Notes under the pieces: generated by a model
Told to the model about the DNA's origin: nothing
The model's database searches: none
What the model saw: the letters and a program-made list of their open reading frames with translations, nothing else
Position numbers and translations under genes: made by a program
Assembly: GCA_022495995.1 (NCBI GenBank)
Contig: JAFEMH010002083.1
Coordinates: forward strand, 124,001 to 188,000
Source of the DNA: Adenophora triphylla var. japonica
Taxonomy: Eukaryota; Streptophyta; Magnoliopsida; Asterales; Campanulaceae
DNA: 64,000 nucleotides
Reading direction: 5' to 3'
Shown: positions 55,160 through 64,000 of the stretch, piece by piece
Layout: the number at the start of each line of letters is the position of its first letter
Position numbering within the stretch: the stretch's first letter is position 1

Positions 55160-56054
55160 GCTCCGTTTGTTTTTCGTAAAATGTTTTCCGGAAAACGTTT
55201 TTCCCATTTTGCGGTGTTTGGTAAGCATCGAAAAATGGGGAAAATGTTTTTCCCCCTTTTCGCCGTAAAATGACTTACGAATTTTTTTCCTAAGCAAAAC
55301 ATTTTTCGAAAAATGGTAACACCCTCACCCACCTAATTTTTCATACACCCCTCACGTTACCCACCCCACTCACCACCACCACCCACTGCCCCCCACCCCA
55401 CCCCCACCCCCTGCCCCCTTCCTCGGGTAAAAAAAAAATTTAATTATTTAAAATTTATTTTTAACAACTCCCAATCCCACTCCACTCACCACCACCACCC
55501 CCTGCCCCTACCCCCCGTCGGGTCAAAAAATAAAATTTAATCATTTAAAATTGACTTTTAACAACTCCCCACTCCACTCCACTCACCACCACCACCCATG
55601 TCCCCCACCCCACCGTCAGATAAAAAAAAATTAATCATTTAAAATTTATTTTTAACAACTCCCCACCCCACTCCACTCCACTCACCACCACCACCCCTGC
55701 CCCCACCCCCTGTCGGGTAAAAAAATAATTTAATCATTTAAAATTTATTTTTAACAACTCCCCACTCCACTCACCACCCCCACCCCTGTCCTCAACCCCT
55801 GCTCCCCCCCCCCACCTCCCCACTCCACTCACCACCACCCCCGCCCCCACTCAAATTATCTCAATTTGTGTTTTTATCGAAAAATATTTTCATTAAACAC
55901 ATGAATTTTTTTTCGTAAAACATTTTATTTACCAAACAGCCGAAAACATATTTATCTCATTTTTCGGAAAACATTTTACAGGAAATTCATTTTTCAAAAA
56001 ATATTTTACAGGAAATCATTTTCCACAAGTTATTTTACGCGAAACAAATGGACC
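55160..56054. mobile_element. hAT-like MITE with an internal C-rich minisatellite
   Basis: The left end GCTCCGTTTGTTTTTCGTAA is matched by the complement of the right end, GGTCCATTTGTTTCGCGTAA. GTTTTCCGGAAAACG and AAATGATTTCC words recur inward from the ends. No clear 8-bp duplication is found. The centre (55380-55860) carries about five repeats of a unit joining TTTAAAATTTATTTTTAACA to a CCACTCCACTCACCACCACC tract. Confidence 0.6.
55380..55860. repeat. C-rich minisatellite, unit ~85-120 bp
   Basis: Alternating AT-rich and C-rich blocks. Runs such as CCCCACCCCACCCCCACCCC give the minus strand four or more G-tracts, so G-quadruplex formation is plausible. Confidence 0.7.
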
Positions 56055-56062
56055 CTAAGAAT

Positions 56063-56836
56063 TAGGGGTGGACATGGTTCGGTTTGGTTCGGTTTGAAAG
56101 GAATTTGGAGACCAAACCGCTAGTACTCGGTTTGGAAAAATCCCAAACCAAACCGAACCATAGAAAATTTCAAACCAAACCAAACCACCTCGGTTTGGTT
56201 CGGTTCGGTCTCAAACCACGGTTTCATAAACGGTTCAAACCGTGGTCCGAACTGCGGTCTAGACCGCTATCCGAACTGCAAACCTGTCCAACTAAAAGCG
56301 TTGCTCTTTACATTTTTTTTTTTTTATCAAACTAGCAATTATATATATTAAACATAAAATAAAAATACTACTATCCAAATAGGAATGAGTTTTAGTACAA
56401 CAAAAGAAACCATCTCAAAACAAATTACAAGACATTGTCTAAAATAAAGATACAAAATTACAAATTCAAGATTCAACCATTAAATAAAAGTCAAATGTCT
56501 TAGTAGCAAGATAAAAATATCAAACCAAATAGATTATACCAAAGTACCAAACCCAATAAATTCAAGTACAATCCAACTGCAAAATTCTTCACACGGCTAG
56601 GATTTCGGTTCAAGAATTTCATGGTTCGGTTTCACGGTTCCAAATCGCGATTCGGTCTGAATCGGTTTGGTTCGGTTTTGAGGTTCCAGACTGCGAGCTG
56701 AACCGAACCACACGGTTTATTAAATTTTCAAATCAAGCTAAACCATTTATAGAAAAAAAAACCAAACCAAACTGCGTGATTTGGTTCGGTTCGATCTCAA
56801 ACCGCGATTTGAACCGAACCATGTCCACCCCTACTA
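56063..56836. mobile_element. hAT MITE, GGTTCGGTTTGG family
   Basis: Ends TAGGGGTGGACATGGTTCGG and its inverse (...CCGAACCATGTCCACCCCTA). CTAAGAAT flanks it at 56055-56062 and again at 56837-56844, an 8-bp hAT-type duplication, but three extra bases (CTA) sit between the right terminus and the repeat. GGTTTGGTTCGGT words fill both subterminal regions, and no transposase is present. Confidence 0.8.
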
Positions 56837-56844
56837 CTAAGAAT

Positions 56845-57355
56845 AAGAATGGAATGGGACTAGGCTCTAGAATGTTGGGTTGGGCAGAGGTCAGTCCAAT
56901 AGAAGACAAGTAATCCAGGCTCACTAAGACTATAACCATCATTGGATTAAGCAAGGCCCGACTGTTAACCCAAACAAATCTTTTAAGAGAAGGCCCAGGA
57001 GAAAGACTTTGAACCCGCACGTTGCCATGATCGATTAGGATTGAGGTCATATTTGATCTTTTGAGAGTATGAAAGATAGAGATTAAGTAGACAAGCCAAA
57101 CTTTGACCAATTTAATGTTTGTCAGTCATCCTTATCCAAATGACCTTAATCCTTACCAATCGTTGTAACCTATCAACAAATCTCTACAACACACAATTTT
57201 AAATCTAAGAAGTGGACTTCATCCCATTAATGAGAGAGAAAGGATCAAAGGTGATGTTGCTATATGATCATTTATTAGCACATACTTCTATTAATCATGT
57301 GCTAATGTACAATTGAAAAGTGTTAATTATCGTAGGAAAATGACAAATTAGAATC
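56845..57355. other. Intergenic sequence, no supported gene
   Basis: Mixed-composition DNA. A 125-codon minus-strand frame (56733-57110) overlaps the hAT end and has no domain. Confidence 0.5.
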
Positions 57356-57365
57356 CAAAGTTTAG

Positions 57366-57810
57366 AGTGCGTCTGGGAAGAAACGCGTTTCTCCATCGCG
57401 TATGGAGAAACGGGGCTTATTATGTCGCGCGACGTAAGTAATGTGGGTTCTCGATATCCTTTCTGAAAGCTTACGGATATCAGGAAGCTTTGAAATGGAT
57501 ATCCGTGTTTGTAAAGGATATCCAGAAATCAAGTATTTTTCCGATATCCTTTACAAAGCTTCGATATCCGTAAGCTTTGAAATGGATATCCGAAGCTTTG
57601 TAAAGGATATCCGTAAAAATATTTGGTTTGGATATCCTTTTCAAAGCCTTCCTGATCCTTTCAAAGCTTCCTGATATCCTTTCCAAAGCTTCCTGATATC
57701 CGAAGGCGATGAAGTGATATCCAGTTTTTGTGGCTAGGTATGTCGCACGACATAACAAGCCCCGTTTCTCCATAAGCGACGGAGAAACGCGTTTCTCCCC
57801 AGATTTTGTG
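57366..57810. mobile_element. Mutator-like MITE with GATATCC repeats
   Basis: Arms of ~60 bp pair in inverse: AAACGCGTTTCTCC, ATGGAGAAACGGGGCTT and ATGTCGCGCGAC on the left, with the matching complement on the right. A 10-bp direct repeat CAAAGTTTAG flanks it (57356-57365 and 57811-57820). The interior has about a dozen GATATCC/GGATATC words alternating with AAGCTTTG. No coding sequence. Confidence 0.8.
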
Positions 57811-57820
57811 CAAAGTTTAG

Positions 57821-59084
57821 GGGGTGTGTGCCCGGGTTGGCCAAAGGGATGGATCAGAATGGGTGATAGCCCAGGGTCCAAATTTTATTTCCAGTATATT
57901 GTATAATACTTTTATTTTTTACAAATATAAAATATTAGTGCAAAATAATCTAATAAGTAATGTGTTGATTTGATTGTAAGTGAGCAATAGTTAAATAGCT
58001 AAATAGGAGTAAGTTTGAGCTCAAATAATTGAGGCCCTAATTCTAAATTATCTTTACAAGTGTTGTAAATTTGTTTTTATTTGTATTTTATCTCTAAATT
58101 ATAAGATTAAATTTTAGATTTTCGTGTTATTCTATATGTATAACATTTTCTCCCTCATATAATATACAGTATGAAAAGTAAAGTAGTAAAAAAAAAGTTG
58201 GATAGTAAATACTAATTAGATTGTTGTTGTAAGTGTGACAAGTAAGTCTCATTTAATAAATAATTACTATCAAAATTTCATTATTAAATTATAACATTTA
58301 CTATGAGAAACCCAAAAGAGAATAAGTAACATTATTATGAGACGGTGGAGTATGTTTATAAGGTTCAAAATCTTAATATCTAGTATATTTAATTTGAATC
58401 ATAATTTTATTTATATATAACTCATAGATTCAAATCATAGAATATCATAATTTCTTTTATCTATCTATAGATTTTTTTTTTCTATTTATAGATTATTAAT
58501 TATAGTTTTATAACCTTTATCTACAACAACCCAATGCATTTATATATATATATTTATCTATAAATTTATAAATTACAAGTTTAAATTTTAGTTTTACATA
58601 ATATCTATCTCGATTTCCCTTTCACTTTCACTGGATCAAATAAAATAAATAAATTTGTCATACATATTCTCTGTTTCATATTTATTATTATCATATGATT
58701 ATAGTACTTTTTTTTAATTTCATCTAGCGTAATCGGTAAATATATTTCAAATTTTAAGATATAAAATAATTTTTCTAAAATTCCATTGTAATTTTTTTAT
58801 CTATAACATTACCATATCAATTATAAATATTTTCATATTTAATTTACACACATATATATTCCGATATATAGATATATGTATGTAGTTATATAAAGTCATT
58901 ATGGCCCATTATTTAGTTTCGTTCCGAGCCTACGAAATGCTAGGGTGTGTGCCAATAAAGGTTCGATGTTTCAACTTTGTCAATTTAGGATACAAAATTA
59001 TCAAAATTCTTCAATTAGGGGTTTTTGAATTAAATTGCAAAGAAAAATCAATTAAGTCACACAATTTACCTAAAGGTGAGAATG
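57821..59084. other. AT-rich intergenic region
   Basis: No gene. A weak Stowaway-like pair (TTTTCTCCCTCATATAA near 58148 and GAGACGGTGGAGTA near 58338) may mark a decayed MITE. Tracts of TATATA and TTTTTT are frequent. Confidence 0.45.
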
Positions 59085-59276
59085 TATTTTCTCCGTTCCA
59101 AAATGATCTTTTCATTTTTTTATTTTTTTTTTGTTAGTACGAATAAAATTTGACCAATAATTTTAAGTTGATGTCATTATACTAATGAAAATCTAAAACT
59201 TTTTATCAACAATACTATAAATAACAAATTTTTGATTTTCATTAAAATAATTAAATTAATTTAAAATTATTGTAAT
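59085..59276. mobile_element. Truncated Stowaway-type MITE
   Basis: TCTCCGTTCCAAAATGATCTT and the following TAGTACGAATAAAATTTGACC match the family at 1145-1397, but the right terminus is missing. Confidence 0.5.
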
Positions 59277-59364
59277 GCCAACCGTGATCACATAATTGCA
59301 AAAGATAATACTACTCCCCAAAACTAACACATTGATAGGTGAAACGATTGCAGCACAAGTATGA

Positions 59365-59942
59365 GGGCAACTCCAATGGTGGTCCTAGTCCTAAGGGTCC
59401 TAAAATCAAATTTTGATACCTATGGAGACTTTTTGCATGATCCTAAAAAATCATCTCCAACAATGGGTATCAAAAATTAGGTACCAAATTAGTTTTTTTT
59501 CAATTTAATAACTTTATTAATATTTTTAATATGATAAATAATTTTGAAATATAATAATTATTTTAATTAGTTATTTTTTATCAAAAAATATAATTTTATA
59601 AATAATTTTGAAATATAATAATTATTTTAATTAATTATTTTTTTATAAAATTTAAAATTTTATAAATAATTATATAAAAATTTAAATAAATTTAAATCAA
59701 AAATCAAAATTTTTATATATAATTAAATAAATTTAAAAAGAAGCAGAACAAATGTAGAAAGAAAATGAAAGAAGGGTGTATGGAAAAAAAATGAAGTAGC
59801 AAAGTCCTAAGCAAAGTCCTAAATATGGTACTTTGCTAAGGACTTTATCAAATTTTGATACCTCTAGTTTTTGCCATTGGAGATGCAAGGACCTTTGTGA
59901 GGGTATCAAAAATAGGTTTTAGAACCATTGTTGGAGTTGCCC
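59365..59942. mobile_element. Tourist-like MITE
   Basis: Left end GGGCAACTCCAATGGTGGTC and, on the complement of the right end, GGGCAACTCCAACAATGGTT. ATCAAATTTTGATACC lies near both ends. The AT-rich centre includes a ~70-bp direct duplication (TAATTATTTTAATTARTTAT). The target duplication is not clear. Confidence 0.7.
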
Positions 59943-60317
59943 AAAGAGAGAAATTAAAGAGATACTAACATAATAAGCCAAGGGTTAAAGTTGTAATTCC
60001 ATTGCTCATGAAAACCAGAATTGCATCCTTGTACTACTACAGCCTATAGTACCCTACTAGAACTGAAATTGGCAAAACATGTCAACAGATCATCATCAGT
60101 ACTCCTACTGGCTACTACTACTCTCATGTTCATCCATGTACAGCTACCCAACCTCCTGCACAAGCTCTGCATCAGGAATCGAGAAAGCTAAGTAAGCAAA
60201 CACAATTTTTAGCTAACTTCACAGTGCAGAGATGGTGAAAAGTAAACATAATTCTTCCTAACGAGTAAGAAATTAAAGCAGTGAAGACTGAAGAAGAATA
60301 CGGATTGAGAAAGGTAC

Positions 60318-61481
60318 CTAAGAGCTAGCTTCCTGCTCAGCATCGTCATGTACTTCAGAAGATGATTTCTCAGATCCCTCAGGTTGTTCATTACCATTGT
60401 TGTTGCTGTTCTGGTTATTCAGAGGAAGGACGAAATTAAGTTTAGAGAATGATTAGAAGCAAAGTTAACGAGAGGAAATTCAACATGAAATGATATCATT
60501 ACGAGATTTGTGAACTCCTTCATTGCTATCACATATTCTGCCTTCTTTGTACCAGCCTTTGCAACATACGGAGCTTTCTCCTGAAAAAAAAAAAACAAGT
60601 TAAGCAGAGCTGAGACCTGAGAGTTTCTGAGAGATTAATTTAACTAAATAAAAACATAAAAACAAATACTCTGTTTTAGTTACGTACTATAACGATGATA
60701 AGGAAAACCGTAGACATCTGTAATTGAATCAAACAGCAACATAAACTGAGAGTTCATAAAAGTTTGTATAAGAGATATCTTACAGCTTCGGACATAGATT
60801 TCCATTTCTCGCCACCAGCTTTTCCAACCTGATTCCAATCAGAGCTCAGAAATTAGACAACTCTATTTGACTGCTACTATCATAATCGAGTCGACTTGTT
60901 GAAGGTGAAATTGGAATTTCAGGACGTTACAGCAAAAATCGTAAAGTAAACATCAAACTGAGCATGTAGAAATTTGGCTAAATAAACCTAATCAGGAGAT
61001 CAACAGATATAGAATTAGCTATTTAGAGAGTTTCGAATCTTACAGCTGCAATAGACTTATTATCAGGAAAGTTCTCCTTGTATGTCTTTCTAAATTCCTC
61101 CCTGTCATTCCAGAAAACAAAATTCATATCAGATCTGCGAAAACAATGAAATCAGAAGCACGAATCGATAAAAAGGAGCTTGTGAGACGATCTCACATGA
61201 AAACGAAGAAAGCACTAGCAGGACGCTTCGGAGCACCAGAGTTCTTCTTGCTAGAAGCCTTCTCCTTCTTCCGCGCGTTCTCATTTCCCTTGCGTTTCTT
61301 CATCGTCCTTCACACGCCAAAACAGAAACAAAATCAGAAACCAGTAATCCACAAAACGTTATGCAGCATCGATAATGATCAAAATAACACGAAATCGAAG
61401 GAGAGATATACGGATTTTTGGAACTAACCCGGGATCAGCAAGTTTCTTCTGCGCAATCGAAGTAGCCGTTGGTCCTCTCAT
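60318..61481 (-). CDS. High mobility group B (HMGB) protein, six coding exons
   Basis: Coding exons on the minus strand are 61481-61429, 61307-61197, 61101-61044, 60828-60784, 60580-60503 and 60410-60318. All introns are GT-AG and the joined length is 438 nt, giving 145 residues and TAG. The N-terminus is basic (MKKRKG, ARKKEKASSKK). One HMG box covers residues ~43-113: APKRPASAFFVFMEEFR, NKSIAAVGKAGGEKWKSMS, EKAPYVAKAGTKKAEY. The tail is short, with Glu, Asp and Ser (EKSSSEVHDDAEQEASS), as in the smaller plant HMGB2/3/4-type proteins. Such proteins bend DNA and act in chromatin and transcription in the nucleus. The tail is less acidic than usual. A possible 3' UTR intron begins right after the stop (TAG|GTACC). 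Nearest paralogue not determined. Confidence 0.93.
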
Positions 61482-61512
61482 GGCGTCTTCTTTCTTCGGC
61501 TTATGCCTGTAC

Positions 61513-61514
<2 letters not shown>

Positions 61515-61544
<30 letters not shown>
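61515..61544 (-). promoter_or_regulatory. CT/CA microsatellite in the HMGB 5' leader
   Basis: On the gene strand (CT)n is followed by (CA)n, about 35-65 bases upstream of the ATG. CT-rich leaders are common in plant genes. Confidence 0.55.
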
Positions 61545-61581
61545 ATTTCAAACTGCAATCGTTCAGCGAAGAGCCGGTGAG

Positions 61582-61590
61582 TGTATTTAT
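61582..61590 (-). promoter_or_regulatory. TATA box of the HMGB gene
   Basis: On the complement, CCTATAAATACACTCACC, about 100 bp upstream of the start codon. This puts the transcription start near 61555, within or just before the CT-rich leader. Confidence 0.65.
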
Positions 61591-61599
61591 AGGAAGGGA

Positions 61600-61932
61600 A
61601 GAAATTGAAATGTAACTGAAATTTCACTGAAATGAGGCTCGTTTCTGAATTTCCTTTGGCGGGAAAACAGTTAGGAAGTACGGACTACGGAGTACTCTAC
61701 GTACTTATTGAAGTGGTACTCTCCAATTTCGTGAAATAATTCTACTCGCTTTATTAAGCTGCCACCTGTCAGATTAGGGCTAGTTTGGTAAATAGGCATC
61801 TCATTTGTACTGAGGCAATATGAAAAGCGCGTGAGATAAAAGGCATGGGAAGGGAATGAACGTTTTACGTGAAGACGCTCTACTTGAGGCTCTGTGAAAG
61901 CAGTTGTACAGGTTGACGCATTGCATGCCGAA
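61600..61932. other. Upstream region of the HMGB gene
   Basis: Promoter-side sequence with no other gene. ACTACGGAGTACTCTACGTACT near 61683 is partly palindromic. Confidence 0.4.
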
Positions 61933-62501
61933 TGATGATGGCCACACGGGCGGTCCGGCCCGGCCCGGCCCGGAGGAGGCGGATTAAACGGTTAAACGGG
62001 TGAAGCCCGTTTTGTCCGTGTGAGTAAACGGGCTTAAGCCCGGCCCGGCCCGTGTTCGTATCCAAGAGAAGGCCCGCCCGTTTGGCCCGGATCCAAGTAC
62101 CCACGGGCCAAACGGATTAACCCATTTTTTTTTTGCAAAATTGGAAACGGGGGCTGGGGGGTTCGAACTCGGGTGGGGGGAAGGTCTTGGGAGTAGTTTA
62201 CCACTTGGACACTAGGTCCTTATTGTTATTTAATCCAAATGTTAAATATTAACGTCATTTCACAAAAAAAAAAAAAAAAAAAAAAAGGGAAACGGGCCAA
62301 ACGGACCGAGGGTAAACGGGCCTCAGCAATTCCGCGGGCTTGGCCCGTCCGTGGGCCAAAAGGCTGTTACAGGCCTGTACCGTGAAATGTTGCGGGCCGG
62401 GCACGGGCTGGGTGGCGGGCTTCGGGCTTCGGGCCAAACGGGCTTCGGGCGGCGGGCTTCATTTTTGTCCCACGGGCTTGGGCCCAAATTGGCCATCATC
62501 A
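61933..62501. mobile_element. Non-autonomous hAT MITE
   Basis: Terminal repeats TGATGATGGCCA and its inverse TGGCCATCATCA, with a perfect 8-bp duplication ATGCCGAA (61925-61932 and 62502-62509). GGCCCGGCCC and AAACGGGC words crowd both halves. A GGGGGGTTCGAACTCGGG segment near 62155-62172 resembles a tRNA B box but no tRNA cloverleaf surrounds it. Confidence 0.9.
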
Positions 62502-62509
62502 ATGCCGAA

Positions 62510-64000
62510 GGCGTTTCTTTGACGCCAAATCGGATTATGTTAGCACTAGCTCTCAGCGCATTTTAAACAATAAGCCGGCGCGTATTTTAGCAACTACAGC
62601 ATAAAAGGGACAATCAATTGCTCAATTGCTCAACGATTCTACCAAGTGCGTTGACTAGAAGGATTAATTGACTACCTCTACAGCGGATCGAACACCGAAC
62701 TTGGAGAGAGCGCTCCAACGAGCGGTGCTTGATTTGCTATAATTTCAATTTTCATATTTTATGGTTGAGAATTATTTAACAATGGATTTCATTAAATTTA
62801 AATTTTAATTTGTTCGTTAAATAAAAAAATGAATAAGGTGGTTAAATTAGCATCTCTCACAACAGCTCGCAAGAGATAAGGTATACTAAAGCAGTGCCAA
62901 ATCCCTTCTACAACATATTTCTCACTCACATCTTCCATAATTTGTTACCCGGACATGACATTGTAAAAAAAAAACTCCACTCTACCAAATAAAAATAAAT
63001 AAACTGTGAAATATCATATTTTTGCCCTTGTATTTAGGAAATATATGTACATATGCTCTTACTTGCATTTAATTAGGATAAACTTGACCAAAGTTAAATT
63101 TTCATCCAAAATTTAACAAAAATGCTTATGTGGCGACATATGTCGATAATTTATAATTCGTTGGCAATCATTCAATGTTGATGTTGACATTTTCTTTACA
63201 ATTAGGGGTTCAAATTGTAAAATTAGTCGGTCCATTAATGAAACCATTAAATATTTAACGATTTTGTTAATAGCTTGAATTCATTTCAAAACCCACCACC
63301 ACTCACCATCTTCATCCCTATATTTCCACCACCAAAATTACTGAAACTCAATGTTTGATTATTTCATCAATTATATCATCATCCCTACCACCACCACCAT
63401 CAAAATTATCACAAATCAATGTTTACTTTATTTTACCAATTATATCAACATCCTCTGTCATCACCACCACAACAACATCACCACACCACCATCAACCCCA
63501 GTACCACAAACACTAACATCAACACAAGCACCGTAAGTTCATAATTGAAAACAGAAACATGAAGACGTAGTCGTTTGGTGGAGGACTCAAAATATTCTAC
63601 AGAGAGAATTTGGTTTGAAGATGTGTTTGTGTTTGACCAAAAATATGAATCAAAATTTGGGTTGAATGGATGACTTGTGGCTAAAGTGATTTGGGGGTTT
63701 AGGGTTTTGAGATAAAGATGACTTGGTTTTGTTCTCTGATCAGATTCAGAGATTGTACTAAGGTTGAAATAGATTGAGAGATGAGAGTTGTTTTTCAAAC
63801 ATAGTATGATATTACCCCAAAAAAAAAACCATCAATTCTTTATTTGAGTTTTGGAAATTGACCGTGTGCCATCCTATATCAAACATTTGAGACATCTCCT
63901 AGTCTACTAGCTCTACCTATCGTCCCTGTGGTTTAGTGTCTTAGCACGCCATCAAGAGCTTCCTAGGCATCCTTTTAAGCACACCATCAATAGCTTCCTA
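62510..64000. other. AT-rich intergenic region, no gene found
   Basis: No conserved frame. A CACCACCACC-rich stretch at 63290-63535 and duplicated CCATCAAGAGCTTCCTA / CCATCAATAGCTTCCTA phrases at 63950-64000 are the only visible structure. The window ends inside this region. Confidence 0.5.

Noticed and set aside
62150..62180. tRNA gene suggested by GGTTCGAACTCGGG
   Set aside because: Only a B-box-like word is present; no acceptor stem, anticodon arm or A box can be placed. It lies inside an hAT MITE.
63351..63798. Gene at the right edge
   Set aside because: CACCACC-rich and AT-rich frames without a domain; nothing spliceable could be recognised.

Overview
This is a plant nuclear genomic window, almost certainly from a eudicot. 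The evidence is one spliced HMGB gene with plant-type exons, pentatricopeptide-repeat and glyoxalase gene fragments, Tat/Ogre-like, chromovirus and Sire-like LTR retrotransposon remains, a PIF/Harbinger element with its Myb-like partner, Helitrons, and many Stowaway, hAT and Mutator-type miniature elements. Closer placement is not supported by the sequence. Almost all of the DNA is transposon-derived, and I found no element carrying a full set of its own enzymes.

Layout. 1-14.1 kb: a mosaic of DNA transposons around two copia gag relics and a PPR pseudogene. A complete PIF/Harbinger element (2332-5994, 3-bp target duplication) carries a Myb/SANT-like ORF and a frameshifted transposase. A cluster of Stowaway MITEs and Helitron ends follows (7.6-13.1 kb), then an AT-rich minisatellite (13.3-14.1 kb). 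14.1-26.6 kb: a Tat/Ogre-like LTR element that keeps gag but no pol (LTRs 16838-17893 and 23452-26628), preceded by a partial copy sharing its left LTR; a 2.1-kb solo LTR of another family sits in the right LTR with a clean 5-bp duplication. 26.6-30.3 kb: Sire-like copia 3' end, its LTR and scrambled copia pol. 30.3-40.2 kb: a second Tat/Ogre-like relic with gag and protease but no reverse transcriptase or integrase, a repeat-rich 3' region and a 3' LTR.

40.2-44.4 kb: an unidentified gene fragment split by a Mutator-type MITE, a 2-kb foldback structure with seven motif copies in each inverted arm, and a truncated glyoxalase-I-like exon. 44.4-54.9 kb: a complete minus-strand chromovirus-like element (5-bp duplication AGAAC) with 3-kb LTRs, gag and no recognisable pol; a 1.66-kb hAT element lies in one LTR. 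55-60 kb: MITEs and AT-rich DNA. 60.3-61.5 kb: the one gene that looks intact, an HMGB chromatin protein on the minus strand with six coding exons. 61.9-64 kb: an hAT MITE and unannotated AT-rich sequence.

How the parts relate: the retroelements here keep packaging (gag) or gag-protease functions at most, so any mobility would depend on enzymes supplied elsewhere. The MITEs likewise need outside transposases. The HMGB gene is the main cellular gene; the other gene-derived pieces are broken.
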